Below, piece after piece: positions 8,785-17,327 of a stretch of DNA of 46,977 bases (positions within the stretch are counted from its first letter, which is position 1; the number at the start of each line of letters is the position of its first letter). Under the pieces are notes generated by a model that had not been told where the DNA came from, searched no databases, and saw only the letters and a list, made by a program, of their open reading frames with translations. Made by a program: the position numbers and the translations under genes. Source of the DNA: Psychromonas sp. B3M02 (GTDB lineage: Bacteria; Pseudomonadota; Gammaproteobacteria; Enterobacterales; Psychromonadaceae); contig NZ_QOCB01000116.1 in the NCBI RefSeq assembly GCF_003318165.1, positions 1 through 46,977 of the forward strand, read 5' to 3'.

Positions 8785-9035
8785 TAGGTTGTTAGTGCAT
8801 AAAGCCAATCTATTTATAGGCTGTTTTGGTTGGGGGGCCATATCGAAGCGCTGAGCGAAATAGGTTTATTGTTGGCGAATATTCTGACTATTTAGACACT
8901 GTATCCAATATGCTAAGTGAAGGATTGTCTATTTAAAATTGATAATCTTTCAATAAAGCGTGTGTTTATCTTTTATTTATTGACGATTACTATTACTGCA
9001 TTAAATAATTTACCCTCTCTTATTAGGAAGATACC
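8785..9035. other. Gap between the operon and the ABM gene
   Basis: This 251-bp gap may end the operon: a weak AAGCC/GGCTG hairpin around 8802-8823 is followed by TTTT. On the + strand, about 36 codons are open up to a TAA near 8935, in a frame with no start codon or ribosome site. I do not recognise the product and regard it as chance or an old gene remnant. The ABM gene probably has its own promoter here. Confidence 0.3.
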
Positions 9036-9329
9036 ATGTCTGAATTAACTATTATTGCGAATATTGTTGTAAAACCTGAGCACCTAGCATTTGTTACGTC
9101 TGAGCTATTAAAGTTAGTTGAAATCACCAAAAAAGAAGCGGGGTGTATTAACTACGATTTACATCAAGATAAAGAAAAACCTACCCATTTCATGATGTTT
9201 GAAAAGTGGGCAAGTCGAGAGTTATGGTCGCAACATGGTGCTGCTGCTCACCTCTCTGATTATGTGCAGGCAACGGAAGGTAAAGTTGAGCGTTTTTCGG
9301 TTAGTGAAATGAATTTTTTAACTGCTTAA
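9036..9329 (+). CDS. ABM-domain (YgiN/LsrG-like) small monooxygenase-fold protein
   Basis: A 97-residue dimeric alpha-beta barrel of the antibiotic biosynthesis monooxygenase family. Typical blocks are I-I-A-N-I-V-V-K-P-E-H, K-E-A-G-C-I-N-Y-D-L-H, and F-E-K-W-A-S-R-E-L-W-S-Q-H. Members act as cofactor-free quinol monooxygenases or isomerases. The ribosome site is AGGAAG. It is separated from the operon by 251 bp, so it may be independent. Its closeness to an oxidative catabolic cluster that lacks an oxygenase makes participation possible but unproven. Confidence 0.85.
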   Translation: MSELTIIANIVVKPEHLAFVTSELLKLVEITKKEAGCINYDLHQDKEKPTHFMMFEKWASRELWSQHGAAAHLSDYVQATEGKVERFSVSEMNFLTA

Positions 9330-9353
9330 TTTTATTAGTAATTATCAAACTAT

Positions 9354-9378
9354 TAAAGCCTCATATTATGAGGCTTTA
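9354..9378. terminator. Bidirectional terminator between convergent genes
   Basis: TAAAGCCTCATA (9354-9365) pairs perfectly with TATGAGGCTTTA (9367-9378). A-rich and T-rich flanks lie on the two sides, between the + strand ABM gene and the - strand hydrolase gene. Confidence 0.8.
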
Positions 9379-9388
9379 TATTACACAT

Positions 9389-10393
9389 TTAATGTGTTTT
9401 GATTATTTTATATATCCACGGACCAATCTGTTCGGCAGCTTCTAAAATAATCGAAAAGTGATTTGCTTGTTGCATTATTTCGATTGTATTTTGTTGTGAC
9501 TGCTTAGCATATAGCTTTGCAAACTCGGTGACTTTTATTGGGTCAAATGCTTCATCTTGGCTGCCTATCCATAAACCAAAGGGGCTGGCGTGAATTAATT
9601 GCTTATTGGGCTGAGAAGGGGTGATTGCTTTAGACATGTTGACAGTATTGAAAGGGACTATTTTCGGATTATCAGTTAACACTGTATTTGGGTAATTAAA
9701 CGTGACTGCCTTTGAGTGACCAAATAATAAACCTCCACTGACACTATTCGCTATAAACTTACTAACTTTTACCTGTGCAAATTGAAAAGCCTGTTGATCT
9801 TCTTGGTAATTAGTATCAGATCGATATCCAAAGTAGGGCGCGATAAAAGTATAGCCGGCTATTGCTAAAGGGGCTGTTTGTTGGGTAGCCCATTCTGCAT
9901 AATTAAGTAATAAACCCGCACCGGCAGAATGCCCACCTAAAAAAATAGGGCTGTTAGGAAATTGCTGTTGGGCTAGACTGATCAAAGTATTAATGTCTTG
10001 CCATACTTGCTGTTCATTAGGTGTATCTCCACGGGTTCCTTGTGAATAACCGTGACCTCTTAAATCTGGTGTATAAACAGCAATATTAAACTTATCACGT
10101 AGTGTGACGCCTATGTGAGAGTAACTTAAGCCACTGTGCGCGCCCGCCCCATGGTAAAAGATAAGCACCGCATGTGGGCTCATAGGAAGGTAGGCGCGGT
10201 AAGCGAGTAGGGTTTGATCACTGGCTGCTATATATTGTAAATCCGCGGTAGCTTGTTTATCGGCGGCTTGAAGTTCAGTGAGTGAGAAGAAAGCTTGCTC
10301 TTTATGATGTGGTAGGCCATGAGAAGATTGTTGAGCATGAGAAAAGAGAACAGATGTGCTAAACAGTGTGAGCAATACTTTTATCAGTTTCAT
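9389..10393 (-). CDS. Secreted alpha/beta hydrolase, lysophospholipase-like
   Basis: A 334-residue hydrolase with an N-terminal Sec signal peptide (cleavage near A-Q-Q, residues 20-22). The oxyanion motif F-Y-H-G-A-G is near residue 80 and D-L-R-G-H-G-Y-S near 110, typical of monoacylglycerol lipase-like proteins. The nucleophile elbow is G-H-S-A-G (Ser156), the acid lies in G-S-Q-D-E, and the histidine in A-N-H-F. It is predicted periplasmic or extracellular and acts on lipid or other esters; the substrate is not predictable. It is a single gene with its own promoter in the 217-bp gap before the TonB receptor. Confidence 0.83.
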   Translation of the reverse strand: MKLIKVLLTLFSTSVLFSHAQQSSHGLPHHKEQAFFSLTELQAADKQATADLQYIAASDQTLLAYRAYLPMSPHAVLIFYHGAGAHSGLSYSHIGVTLRDKFNIAVYTPDLRGHGYSQGTRGDTPNEQQVWQDINTLISLAQQQFPNSPIFLGGHSAGAGLLLNYAEWATQQTAPLAIAGYTFIAPYFGYRSDTNYQEDQQAFQFAQVKVSKFIANSVSGGLLFGHSKAVTFNYPNTVLTDNPKIVPFNTVNMSKAITPSQPNKQLIHASPFGLWIGSQDEAFDPIKVTEFAKLYAKQSQQNTIEIMQQANHFSIILEAAEQIGPWIYKIIKTH

Positions 10394-10565
10394 TTTTCAT
10401 CCTTACAGCCAGTATATATGCCCTGAGGTGGTATGTTTACTGCCAAAAAAAGTGCGTTGTGACTCTTGAACCAAGCCATGCTAATTCATCCAATGACTTG
10501 TTCCATTTTACTAATCACAAGCACTTACTTCTGTGTGGTAAGTTTCATTAAAGAAATAAATATAC

Positions 10566-10600
10566 TTCCACACTGATATATTCTGTATGTCAGTGTGGAA
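10566..10600 (-). terminator. Terminator of the TonB receptor gene
   Basis: TTCCACACTGA (10566-10576) pairs with TCAGTGTGGAA (10590-10600), an 11-bp stem with a 13-nt loop. It lies just after the - strand receptor stop codon and is followed on that strand by a T-rich stretch. Confidence 0.65.
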
Positions 10601-10610
10601 AGGCGTTAAC

Positions 10611-12545
10611 TTACAGTGCCCAAGCAAGACCAATCCTCATGTCTCGACCAGGTGCCATATCGCCAGATGCACCATAGATGGTCGGACCAAAAGTTGATTG
10701 ATCTCGGTATTGCTTATCAAATAGGTTACTAACCGTTAATGTTAGCTTTAATGAGTCGTTTTTCAGTGGTTGCCACTGCCCATAAAGATCGTGAACACCG
10801 TAACCTGCTTTTTCTAATACATCGTCATGTGTATCAGTAAGGCGTGCAACAAACTGTCCTGACCAACCAAACTCTAACGAATCTGAAAATTGGTAACTGA
10901 TGCTAGTGTTGACATGATCACCAGTGGAGATACCAAGGTCAGTATCATAATAACCGCCTATGGGTTCACCGTTTAACTCTGAGACACTGTGGTTGTACGC
11001 CACACTAGCCTGTAATGCAGACCAATTATAACTTACACCCAGTGTAACCCCTTTATTGACTAATTCTCCGTCATTATTAAATTCTGTATAGTTAGTTTCT
11101 CCCCATTCGCCGTAGGTAATAACATCATCAATGGTGGCGTAATAGACATTAGCAGATAGCGCTACCCCTGCGAGATTATAATCAATGGAGAAACTTAGGT
11201 TTTCAGCCCTCTCTTCTTTCAAATCAGCGGCATTAGTATAACCACCTGTATAGATGAGGTAACTTTCTCTCACTTCAACACCACGCATCGCCTGTGCAAA
11301 GCCAAGCTCTAATTGCAGGTCATCATTTGGAGAAAACAATACACTGACATTAGGGCTAAAACCTTTGCTTTCAAACTTTTGTTGGTCTGCATCGGTTGTT
11401 TTATAAATATCGTAGCGACTTCCTAAGTTTAACAATAATGCTTGTGCTAGCTGAAACTCTGCTTGCAAGTAGATACCATAAACATCGCCTTTTTCGTCAC
11501 GTGCATCTTCGCTGGTGGATTGATAAGATGATTTATCACGACGGTAATCTAATCCATAAGTAATTGAACCGTCTGAGAAGTGATTGGAGTTACGTATATC
11601 AACACCATAAGTGCTAATTTTACCCTCTGCGTCATCGTCTACACGAGTAATATTGTTTTCTGTATAATAAGCATTTGTGTCTAACGCTAGCCATTGATTG
11701 TTTTCAGGAGCGATTGAGTACTCTAGCTTACTCGTTGTACGGTGAGCTTCCATTTCTACACTAGGGTTGTTACCTGCTAAAGCCCAGTTCGGTCTAAGCA
11801 ATTTTTCACCATCATCAATGCGATGATCGAAGCTGATACCCACCCGTTGATTATTGTCAAATCGACCAACAACCTTCACTAACCCATTTTGTTGTTCATA
11901 TTCTGTATATGCAATTTCGTTTCCATTGCCATCTTCATAATTATCAGATTCAGTTTGAACCACAGTGGCCATTGCACTCCAATGATTATTTATTTTTCCA
12001 TATAAACTAAGGCTGGTTTTATATGCACTAGCATTGGTGTTATAACTGCCTTTGATTAACGCACCAAAACGCTCATCTTCTTTTAATAAGTCTTCAGGAT
12101 CTTTTGTTGTAAAGTTAATTGCACCGCCTAGTGCACCAGCACCACTTAGCGCATCACCAGCTCCTGCTTGTACTTCAACTTGTTTAAGTAATTCGGGTTC
12201 AATAGAGATACTGCCTTGGTGGTGAAATGTACTGGCAGATTGTTTCGCACCATCTATGGTGACGTTGAGCATATTACTCTCTAGATCACGTACATATACT
12301 TTTTGCGATACTGTTGAGGTACCACCTACCGAAATATCAGCCTCATTTTTCAAGACATCTTTAAGGTCAGAGGCTTGAGACTTTTCTAAATGTTCTTGGT
12401 TGATATTGGTTTCAGATAAGGAGATGCGTTCACCTGTTACTGTGATCGTGTCAAACTGTTGGTCTGCGCTTAATTTTGGACTAATAAGCGCAGATGTAAC
12501 AGCTAGTGCTAGAACACTATGTTTTAGCTTTATATTCTTATTCAT
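10611..12545 (-). CDS. TonB-dependent outer-membrane receptor, iron/heme type
   Basis: A 644-residue TonB-dependent receptor. It has a signal peptide (cleaved near S-A, about residue 27), then a TonB-box-like D-T-I-T-V-T-G, a plug domain to about residue 150 (V-Y-V-R-D-L...G-A-G-D-A-L-S-G-A-G-A-L-G-G-A-I-N-F) and a beta-barrel to the C-terminus. The M-L-N-V-T-I-D-G-A-K-Q...H-H-Q-G block resembles heme/hemoglobin and related iron receptors. The start is supported by GGAG 8 nt upstream. A strong Fur box lies in the promoter, so it is iron-repressed. No TonB, heme chaperone or ABC importer gene is adjacent, so the ligand is inferred only as an iron source. Confidence 0.88.
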   Translation of the reverse strand: MNKNIKLKHSVLALAVTSALISPKLSADQQFDTITVTGERISLSETNINQEHLEKSQASDLKDVLKNEADISVGGTSTVSQKVYVRDLESNMLNVTIDGAKQSASTFHHQGSISIEPELLKQVEVQAGAGDALSGAGALGGAINFTTKDPEDLLKEDERFGALIKGSYNTNASAYKTSLSLYGKINNHWSAMATVVQTESDNYEDGNGNEIAYTEYEQQNGLVKVVGRFDNNQRVGISFDHRIDDGEKLLRPNWALAGNNPSVEMEAHRTTSKLEYSIAPENNQWLALDTNAYYTENNITRVDDDAEGKISTYGVDIRNSNHFSDGSITYGLDYRRDKSSYQSTSEDARDEKGDVYGIYLQAEFQLAQALLLNLGSRYDIYKTTDADQQKFESKGFSPNVSVLFSPNDDLQLELGFAQAMRGVEVRESYLIYTGGYTNAADLKEERAENLSFSIDYNLAGVALSANVYYATIDDVITYGEWGETNYTEFNNDGELVNKGVTLGVSYNWSALQASVAYNHSVSELNGEPIGGYYDTDLGISTGDHVNTSISYQFSDSLEFGWSGQFVARLTDTHDDVLEKAGYGVHDLYGQWQPLKNDSLKLTLTVSNLFDKQYRDQSTFGPTIYGASGDMAPGRDMRIGLAWAL

Positions 12546-12560
12546 TTAAAAACTCCATTT

Positions 12561-12579
12561 AATAATGATAATTATTACT
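12561..12579. promoter_or_regulatory. Fur box of the TonB receptor
   Basis: AATAATGATAATTATTACT matches the Fur consensus GATAATGATAATCATTATC at 15 of 19 positions. It lies 16 bp upstream of the receptor start codon. Confidence 0.88.
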
Positions 12580-12648
12580 AAATGAAATTATAAAGATTTA
12601 GACTCGTTTAAAAAGCATTGTTACAAATATTACAAATGATATTTAATA

Positions 12649-13986
12649 TCAACTAAGTGGAATGTCTATTTGCATTTGTAGTCCAGGGTACAAGTTTTGT
12701 GCATTTAATTTTCCTGAATTAGCCTCAATATGACGTCTTGCTAATGCTAATCCTAAACCAACCCCATCAGTATTTTTATCTCGAGACTGATCCACTCGAA
12801 AGAAGGGCTGAAATATACTTTCTATAAGGTGATCTGGTACGCCATTTCCTTGGTCACTAATCGAGATGGCAACATTTTTATGGTGCTCTGTGACAGTAAC
12901 TACCACTGCTTTATTGTTTGGGCTGTATTTTAAGGCGTTGCGAATCAAGTTTTCCAGTGCTTGGCTAAGTGAACGTTGACTGCATTTAATAAGTTGTAAA
13001 CACTGCGGAGATGTTAATGTTATCTTTGCATTAGGAAATTCAAATTTAGCATCTTCAACAATGACCTCCAATAATTCAATTAGGTCGAAAGGTTCCCCTG
13101 TTAAAATGGGTTTTTCATTTTCAAGCCAAGCGAGTGTTAAGGTATCCTCTATTAAAGAGCGAATTTCTGATGTTTCTTTTTCTAATCGAGGTAATAGGTC
13201 TAATTGTGATATACCTTGTTTAGCACTACCTATCACTAGTTCCATGCGCGTGATAGGTGTCCTTAATTCATGTGATAAATCAGCGATGAGCTGTCTTTGT
13301 TGAATAATAAGCGCACCGGTATTTTCTGCCATTTGATCAAAAGCATCGGCCAAGTCTGTCAGTTCATCATTACGCTTGCCTAAGTTAGGTCTGACTCGAA
13401 CATTAAAGTTGCCTTTACTAAATTTTTTGGTCGCGACTCTTAAGCGTTGCAATGGCGACATTAGGTACCGATAGAGTAATGACGTCAGTAATAATAAAGG
13501 CAATAAAGGCAGCGCGACTTGTTGAAATAGGTGTATTTGTTTTAGGTAAGTACCTGGCCTCATTCGCTCTGGTAGGCGTATTAAAAAATGTGTTCGCTTA
13601 TCTAAGAATGGTAATTCGATTACTGGGTTTTGATCAAAATAAAGGTGCACTTTCCAGTCAACACCACGACCTAATCTAAATTCTTCATTAAACTTTTTAT
13701 CTACATAACTGCCGAATTCAGGTGTCAATTGTGAGGTTATAATAGCAACCCATGTTTTTTCTGTTTGTTGTAGAGAGGTTATCCAATCTTGTAAAGCCTG
13801 TTGATCACCTTGTAAATATAGTTTTTCTGCTTGTTTGGCATAGTTTATTAATTGTTGTTGGTCTTCTGTTTTAATAAAACTCATTTCTAGCTGTGTTTTG
13901 TCTGTAAGGTAATTAATAAATGCAAACAGCCCCACAGTAACAAAAAATATAGAAGCTAATAAACGCCAAAATAGAGTATTCTTCAT
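12649..13986 (-). CDS. Sensor histidine kinase, EnvZ/RstB class
   Basis: A 445-residue inner-membrane kinase. TM1 is at residues 7-26, a periplasmic sensor stretch follows (27-155), TM2 is at about 156-175, then HAMP (about 176-228). The HisKA box L-S-H-E-L-R-T-P has the phospho-acceptor His239. The ATPase domain has the N-box E-N-L-I-R-N-A-L, D-Q-G-N-G-V, and G-V-G-L-G-L-A-L-A. It overlaps the response-regulator gene by 4 bp (ATGA). The periplasmic domain is not recognisable, so the signal is unknown. Gene order and a Fur-like site upstream of the pair suggest a link to metal or envelope status. Confidence 0.9.
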   Translation of the reverse strand: MKNTLFWRLLASIFFVTVGLFAFINYLTDKTQLEMSFIKTEDQQQLINYAKQAEKLYLQGDQQALQDWITSLQQTEKTWVAIITSQLTPEFGSYVDKKFNEEFRLGRGVDWKVHLYFDQNPVIELPFLDKRTHFLIRLPERMRPGTYLKQIHLFQQVALPLLPLLLLTSLLYRYLMSPLQRLRVATKKFSKGNFNVRVRPNLGKRNDELTDLADAFDQMAENTGALIIQQRQLIADLSHELRTPITRMELVIGSAKQGISQLDLLPRLEKETSEIRSLIEDTLTLAWLENEKPILTGEPFDLIELLEVIVEDAKFEFPNAKITLTSPQCLQLIKCSQRSLSQALENLIRNALKYSPNNKAVVVTVTEHHKNVAISISDQGNGVPDHLIESIFQPFFRVDQSRDKNTDGVGLGLALARRHIEANSGKLNAQNLYPGLQMQIDIPLS

Positions 13987-14675
13987 GATAAGCGATAGCC
14001 TTTTCCGTGTACGGTTTTTAGACCATCAGAGAACATACCTGTGCCTATTAATTTTCGACGAATACGGCTTATATGCATATCGAGACTACGATCATAAGCA
14101 CTAAATTCACGCTCTAATACGATTTGATAAAGGTAAGGTTTACTAAGTATTTCATTTTTATTTTCTAATAAAACCCAAAGTAAATTAAATTCAATATTAG
14201 TCAATGTGAGCGGTTTCTTGTTATAACTGGCTTGTAATAAATGTTTATTCAAAGAAAATAAACCAATATTTAATTCTGCTCTGTTAATGCTATTTTTCTT
14301 GTTATTCATCGTACGCCTTAATAAGGCATTAATACGTAACATTAACTCTTCAATATTAAATGGTTTTGGCAGGTAATCATCTGCACCACGACTGAAGCCT
14401 TTAATACGCTCTTCTTCCGCACCGCAAGCAGTTATCATTATGACAGGAGTATCACGACACGAGCGTAAACGCTTTAAGACAGAAAAACCATCAAGTTTGG
14501 GTAATAAAACATCGAGTAAGATGAGGTCGTATTTGTTGTTAATTGCTTTTTCTAGTCCTGCTTCTCCATCAAAACATTGTTCCACTAAAAAGTTATTATT
14601 GATTAGTATTTCGCTAACCTGATCATTTAATAACTGGTCATCTTCAATGATGAGTACGTTAGCTGTTTTAAACAA
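13983..14675 (-). CDS. OmpR-family response regulator (TTG start)
   Basis: A 230-residue regulator. The receiver domain has the acidic pocket E-D-D (11-13), phospho-acceptor Asp55 in L-L-D-V-L-L-P and the K-P-F lysine. A winged-helix DNA-binding domain follows, ending in K-T-V-H-G-K-G-Y-R-L-S. The start is a TTG at 14675: an in-frame TGA lies two codons upstream, no upstream ATG is in frame, and GGAG is well placed. The ATG a few bases upstream is out of frame and opens only M-N-L-V-stop. The weak start and overlapping mini-ORF suggest low translation. A Fur-like site lies at 14694-14708. Confidence 0.9.
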   Translation of the reverse strand: MFKTANVLIIEDDQLLNDQVSEILINNNFLVEQCFDGEAGLEKAINNKYDLILLDVLLPKLDGFSVLKRLRSCRDTPVIMITACGAEEERIKGFSRGADDYLPKPFNIEELMLRINALLRRTMNNKKNSINRAELNIGLFSLNKHLLQASYNKKPLTLTNIEFNLLWVLLENKNEILSKPYLYQIVLEREFSAYDRSLDMHISRIRRKLIGTGMFSDGLKTVHGKGYRLS

Positions 14676-14693
14676 GGTTCATCACTCCATCGA

Positions 14694-14708
14694 TGATAAT
14701 TAATCTCA
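14694..14708. promoter_or_regulatory. Probable Fur box of the two-component operon
   Basis: TGATAATTAATCTCA matches the 7-1-7 Fur site TGATAATnATTATCA at 12 of 14 defined positions. It lies 19 bp upstream of the response-regulator start. A second ATCATTATCATT-rich stretch at 14792-14804 could extend Fur control. Confidence 0.5.
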
Positions 14709-14849
14709 TTTAGAATGATACTGTTTTTCGTCATGAATAACAAATCACGGCTTGAGAGTGTTGCTGTGAGGGCATATTTAATTGAAAACGACATCATTAT
14801 CATTGATGGTGGCAGGTAACTTTATTGAAGGGAAACCCAAATAAAGGTA

Positions 14850-14877
14850 ATGGAGTATGCACTGATATATACTCCAT
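14850..14877 (-). terminator. Probable terminator of the codB-pucR-codA operon
   Basis: ATGGAGTAT (14850-14858) pairs with ATACTCCAT (14869-14877), just past the codA stop on the - strand. The downstream T-run is weak. Confidence 0.5.
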
Positions 14878-14885
14878 GAAATAAG

Positions 14886-16133
14886 TTAGTCACTGAACGT
14901 GACTTGTTGAGTGAGAATACTTGGTTGACGGCAAGTCAATACCTTACCTTCACGAATCGACCACAGCACTTCACCTTGGCGTTGTATTACATTGGCGTCA
15001 TCGTAACCTTCAAGAATGATAAAGTTAGCCGGTTTATCTACTTCAATACCATAGCGATCGGTGATATTAAGTGTCTTGGCGCCATTATCGGTAATAAGGT
15101 CTAAGGCAGTTGATAAGTCTTCATAACCCATCATATGACAAGCATGAATCCCTGCATCTAATACGCGTAATAGTTTACCGTTACCTAATGTGTACCAAGG
15201 ATCTTGTATTGAATCTTCGGCAAAACAAATATTCATGCCGGCATCGCGAATTTCCTTAACACGGGTAATGCCACGAATTTTGGGATAAGAATCAAACCTT
15301 CCATTAAGGTGTAGGCTTTCAGTAGGGCATGAGACAAAGTTTATTTTGGACTTTTTAAGTAACCGGAACAGCTTACTACAGTAAGCATTATTATAAGAGT
15401 GCATTGCTGTAGTATGACTCGCAGTCACTCGTGAACCAATATCCTTCTCTAGAGCTTCTGTTGCTAATACTTCTAAAAACCTTGATGCGCCGTCATCAAT
15501 TTCATCACAGTGAACATCGACTAATTTATTATGTTTTTCTGCAAGTTCGATAACCCATTTCATCGATTCTACACCATATTCTCGGGTATATTCGAAGTGA
15601 GGGATTCCACCAATAACATCAGCGTATTGCATAGATTTTTCCATTAATGCTTTTCCATTTGGAAAAGACATTATCCCTTCTTGCGGGAAAGCGACAATTT
15701 GGAGTTCGAGGTAAGGTGATAATTTTTCGCGTAAATCATGGATAGCTTTTAAAGCCACTAAATCTGGGTCGGTTACATCGACATGAGTACGAATATATTG
15801 CACGCCATTAGCCAGTAATAATTCGACTGCTTTTAAAACACGAGTTTGAACATCTTCATGGCTCAACATAGATTTACGCTCACCCCAACGTTCAATGCCT
15901 TCGAATAATGTACCACTCATATTCCAATTGGGTTGACCAGCAGTTAATACGGCATCTAGGTGAATATGAGGCTCAACGAAGGGTGCACATAACAGGTTAC
16001 CTTGGGCATTAATATCTGCATTATCTGTATCTAGTGTCTGATCTTGGGCTTTAATTTCTGAAAAAAAACCATTTTCACAAATAATGGTATGAAGTGCCGG
16101 TTGTCCTCTTAAACGCGCGTTAATTATTTTCAT
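14886..16133 (-). CDS. codA: Cytosine deaminase family amidohydrolase
   Basis: A 415-residue homologue of E. coli CodA (cytosine to uracil plus ammonia, cytoplasmic). Matching blocks include P-F-V-E-P-H-I-H-L-D (His56, His58), T-A-G-Q-P-N-W, the H-C-D-E-I-D-D motif (His208, Glu211), V-T-A-S-H-T-T-A-M-H-S-Y (His240) and D-P-W-Y. The metal Asp is Asp307 in A-E-D-S. The residue after it is Ser308, where E. coli has Asp314, a known specificity position; the preceding residue is Glu instead of His. The loop C-P-T-E-S also differs from the E. coli N-P-L-V-N. Cytosine is likely, but isoguanine, creatinine or another ring could be preferred. AGGAAA precedes the ATG. Third gene of the codB operon. Confidence 0.88.
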   Translation of the reverse strand: MKIINARLRGQPALHTIICENGFFSEIKAQDQTLDTDNADINAQGNLLCAPFVEPHIHLDAVLTAGQPNWNMSGTLFEGIERWGERKSMLSHEDVQTRVLKAVELLLANGVQYIRTHVDVTDPDLVALKAIHDLREKLSPYLELQIVAFPQEGIMSFPNGKALMEKSMQYADVIGGIPHFEYTREYGVESMKWVIELAEKHNKLVDVHCDEIDDGASRFLEVLATEALEKDIGSRVTASHTTAMHSYNNAYCSKLFRLLKKSKINFVSCPTESLHLNGRFDSYPKIRGITRVKEIRDAGMNICFAEDSIQDPWYTLGNGKLLRVLDAGIHACHMMGYEDLSTALDLITDNGAKTLNITDRYGIEVDKPANFIILEGYDDANVIQRQGEVLWSIREGKVLTCRQPSILTQQVTFSD

Positions 16134-16160
16134 ATTGTTTCCTAATCTCTTTTATTTAGG

Positions 16161-17324
16161 TTAGTTAGGCTTGATCAAAATCAGCCGTTCCATTGCTAAG
16201 GCATTTTGTAAGCATAGACGTTGTTGTGAGTCACTTAAGTTGTTCTTGGTGAGCAACTCAATACGTTTTAATCTGTGAGTTAACGTGTTGCGGTGAATAT
16301 TGAGTGCAGAGGCTGTTTGTCTTGCGGATCCTAAGTGTTTAAAGTAGCAACTGAGTGTACTTTTTAAGAGTTCTGATTGTTTATCAAAACGATTATAGAG
16401 TTCGCCTAAATTATTTCGGCAAAAAAGGTTTAATTGGGCATAGTCTTCTATCCCTGAAAAGAGTTGAAGAATGCCTAGATATTGATAATGAAAAACATGA
16501 TTAGTTTCTTGGTAGCGAGCAAAATCCACTGTTTGTATTGCTTGTTGTGTTGCTCTGCGTAATTGCTGTATCCCTTGGCCTTCACTTACTCCTATATTAC
16601 AACTGACCCCGTGTTGATTAAGCGTTTTGTATAATGTGTTCCACTTCGAGAGGCTTTGCTCTTGCTGGTCTAGCTGTAACGGAAATGATAATAACCAACC
16701 TTGATGGTATTCTAATAATGGAAATTCACTTTGGTGGTCGGATAAAAATTGATTTAATAAAAACTGACAGTGGCTGAGATCTCCTTTTTCAAGGCGTTTA
16801 GGCACCACCATTGCAATAGAGAAAGCACCAGTAGTATTAATACCAAACTCACCGGCTTTTATGAGCGTCATTTCAGCAGGGCTAGAGCTAGTTAATAGGT
16901 GCTCCATTAAAGCGCGGGTAGATTGATGTGCTAAATCTGACTTAATGATTGAGTTTGATAGCAATTCAGTTACTTTAACCATAGGTAATGAGTACGGTTG
17001 CTCAAAGATAGGAAAACCTATTTCTTCTGCGACTGTTAATACTTGTGCTGGTATATTTTTTATATAAGGTGAATTGGTTAAAATGACTAATCCACTAGCT
17101 TGTTTTTGTTTACCAAGGTGAATTAACTTAATAAAGTCTTCAGTTTGCCATTGCCAGTTTAAACCGGTTACAAAAATCAGTTCACCACCACTTATCCAGT
17201 CTCCGATATCGTTATTTTCAGCAACGTAAGGCCAACGAATGACATTCTCAGCGCCTTGCTGTCCTGCTCGTAACGTTATCTCTTCAAGTCCTGGTATAAG
17301 TGAAAGTGACTGAACTTTGATCAT
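16161..17324 (-). CDS. PucR-family transcriptional regulator
   Basis: A 387-residue regulator. The N-terminal PucR ligand domain (about residues 5-125) contains L-S-L-I-P-G-L-E and G-E-L-I-F-V-T-G. A middle GGDEF-like/CdaR region follows, and the C-terminal PucR helix-turn-helix ends the protein, seen as L-N-I-H-R-N-T-L-T-H-R-L-K-R-I-E. Family members switch on purine, allantoin or related nitrogen-compound genes in response to ligand. It lies between codB (3 bp away) and codA (27 bp away) on the same strand, so it probably controls its own operon. Binding may involve the GTGCA-rich region upstream of codB. Confidence 0.9.
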   Translation of the reverse strand: MIKVQSLSLIPGLEEITLRAGQQGAENVIRWPYVAENNDIGDWISGGELIFVTGLNWQWQTEDFIKLIHLGKQKQASGLVILTNSPYIKNIPAQVLTVAEEIGFPIFEQPYSLPMVKVTELLSNSIIKSDLAHQSTRALMEHLLTSSSPAEMTLIKAGEFGINTTGAFSIAMVVPKRLEKGDLSHCQFLLNQFLSDHQSEFPLLEYHQGWLLSFPLQLDQQEQSLSKWNTLYKTLNQHGVSCNIGVSEGQGIQQLRRATQQAIQTVDFARYQETNHVFHYQYLGILQLFSGIEDYAQLNLFCRNNLGELYNRFDKQSELLKSTLSCYFKHLGSARQTASALNIHRNTLTHRLKRIELLTKNNLSDSQQRLCLQNALAMERLILIKPN

Positions 17325-17327
17325 CTA

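Noticed and set aside
8829-8935. Open + strand tail before the ABM gene, possible gene remnant
   Set aside because: About 36 codons without a start or ribosome site and no recognisable similarity; not strong enough to call a pseudogene.
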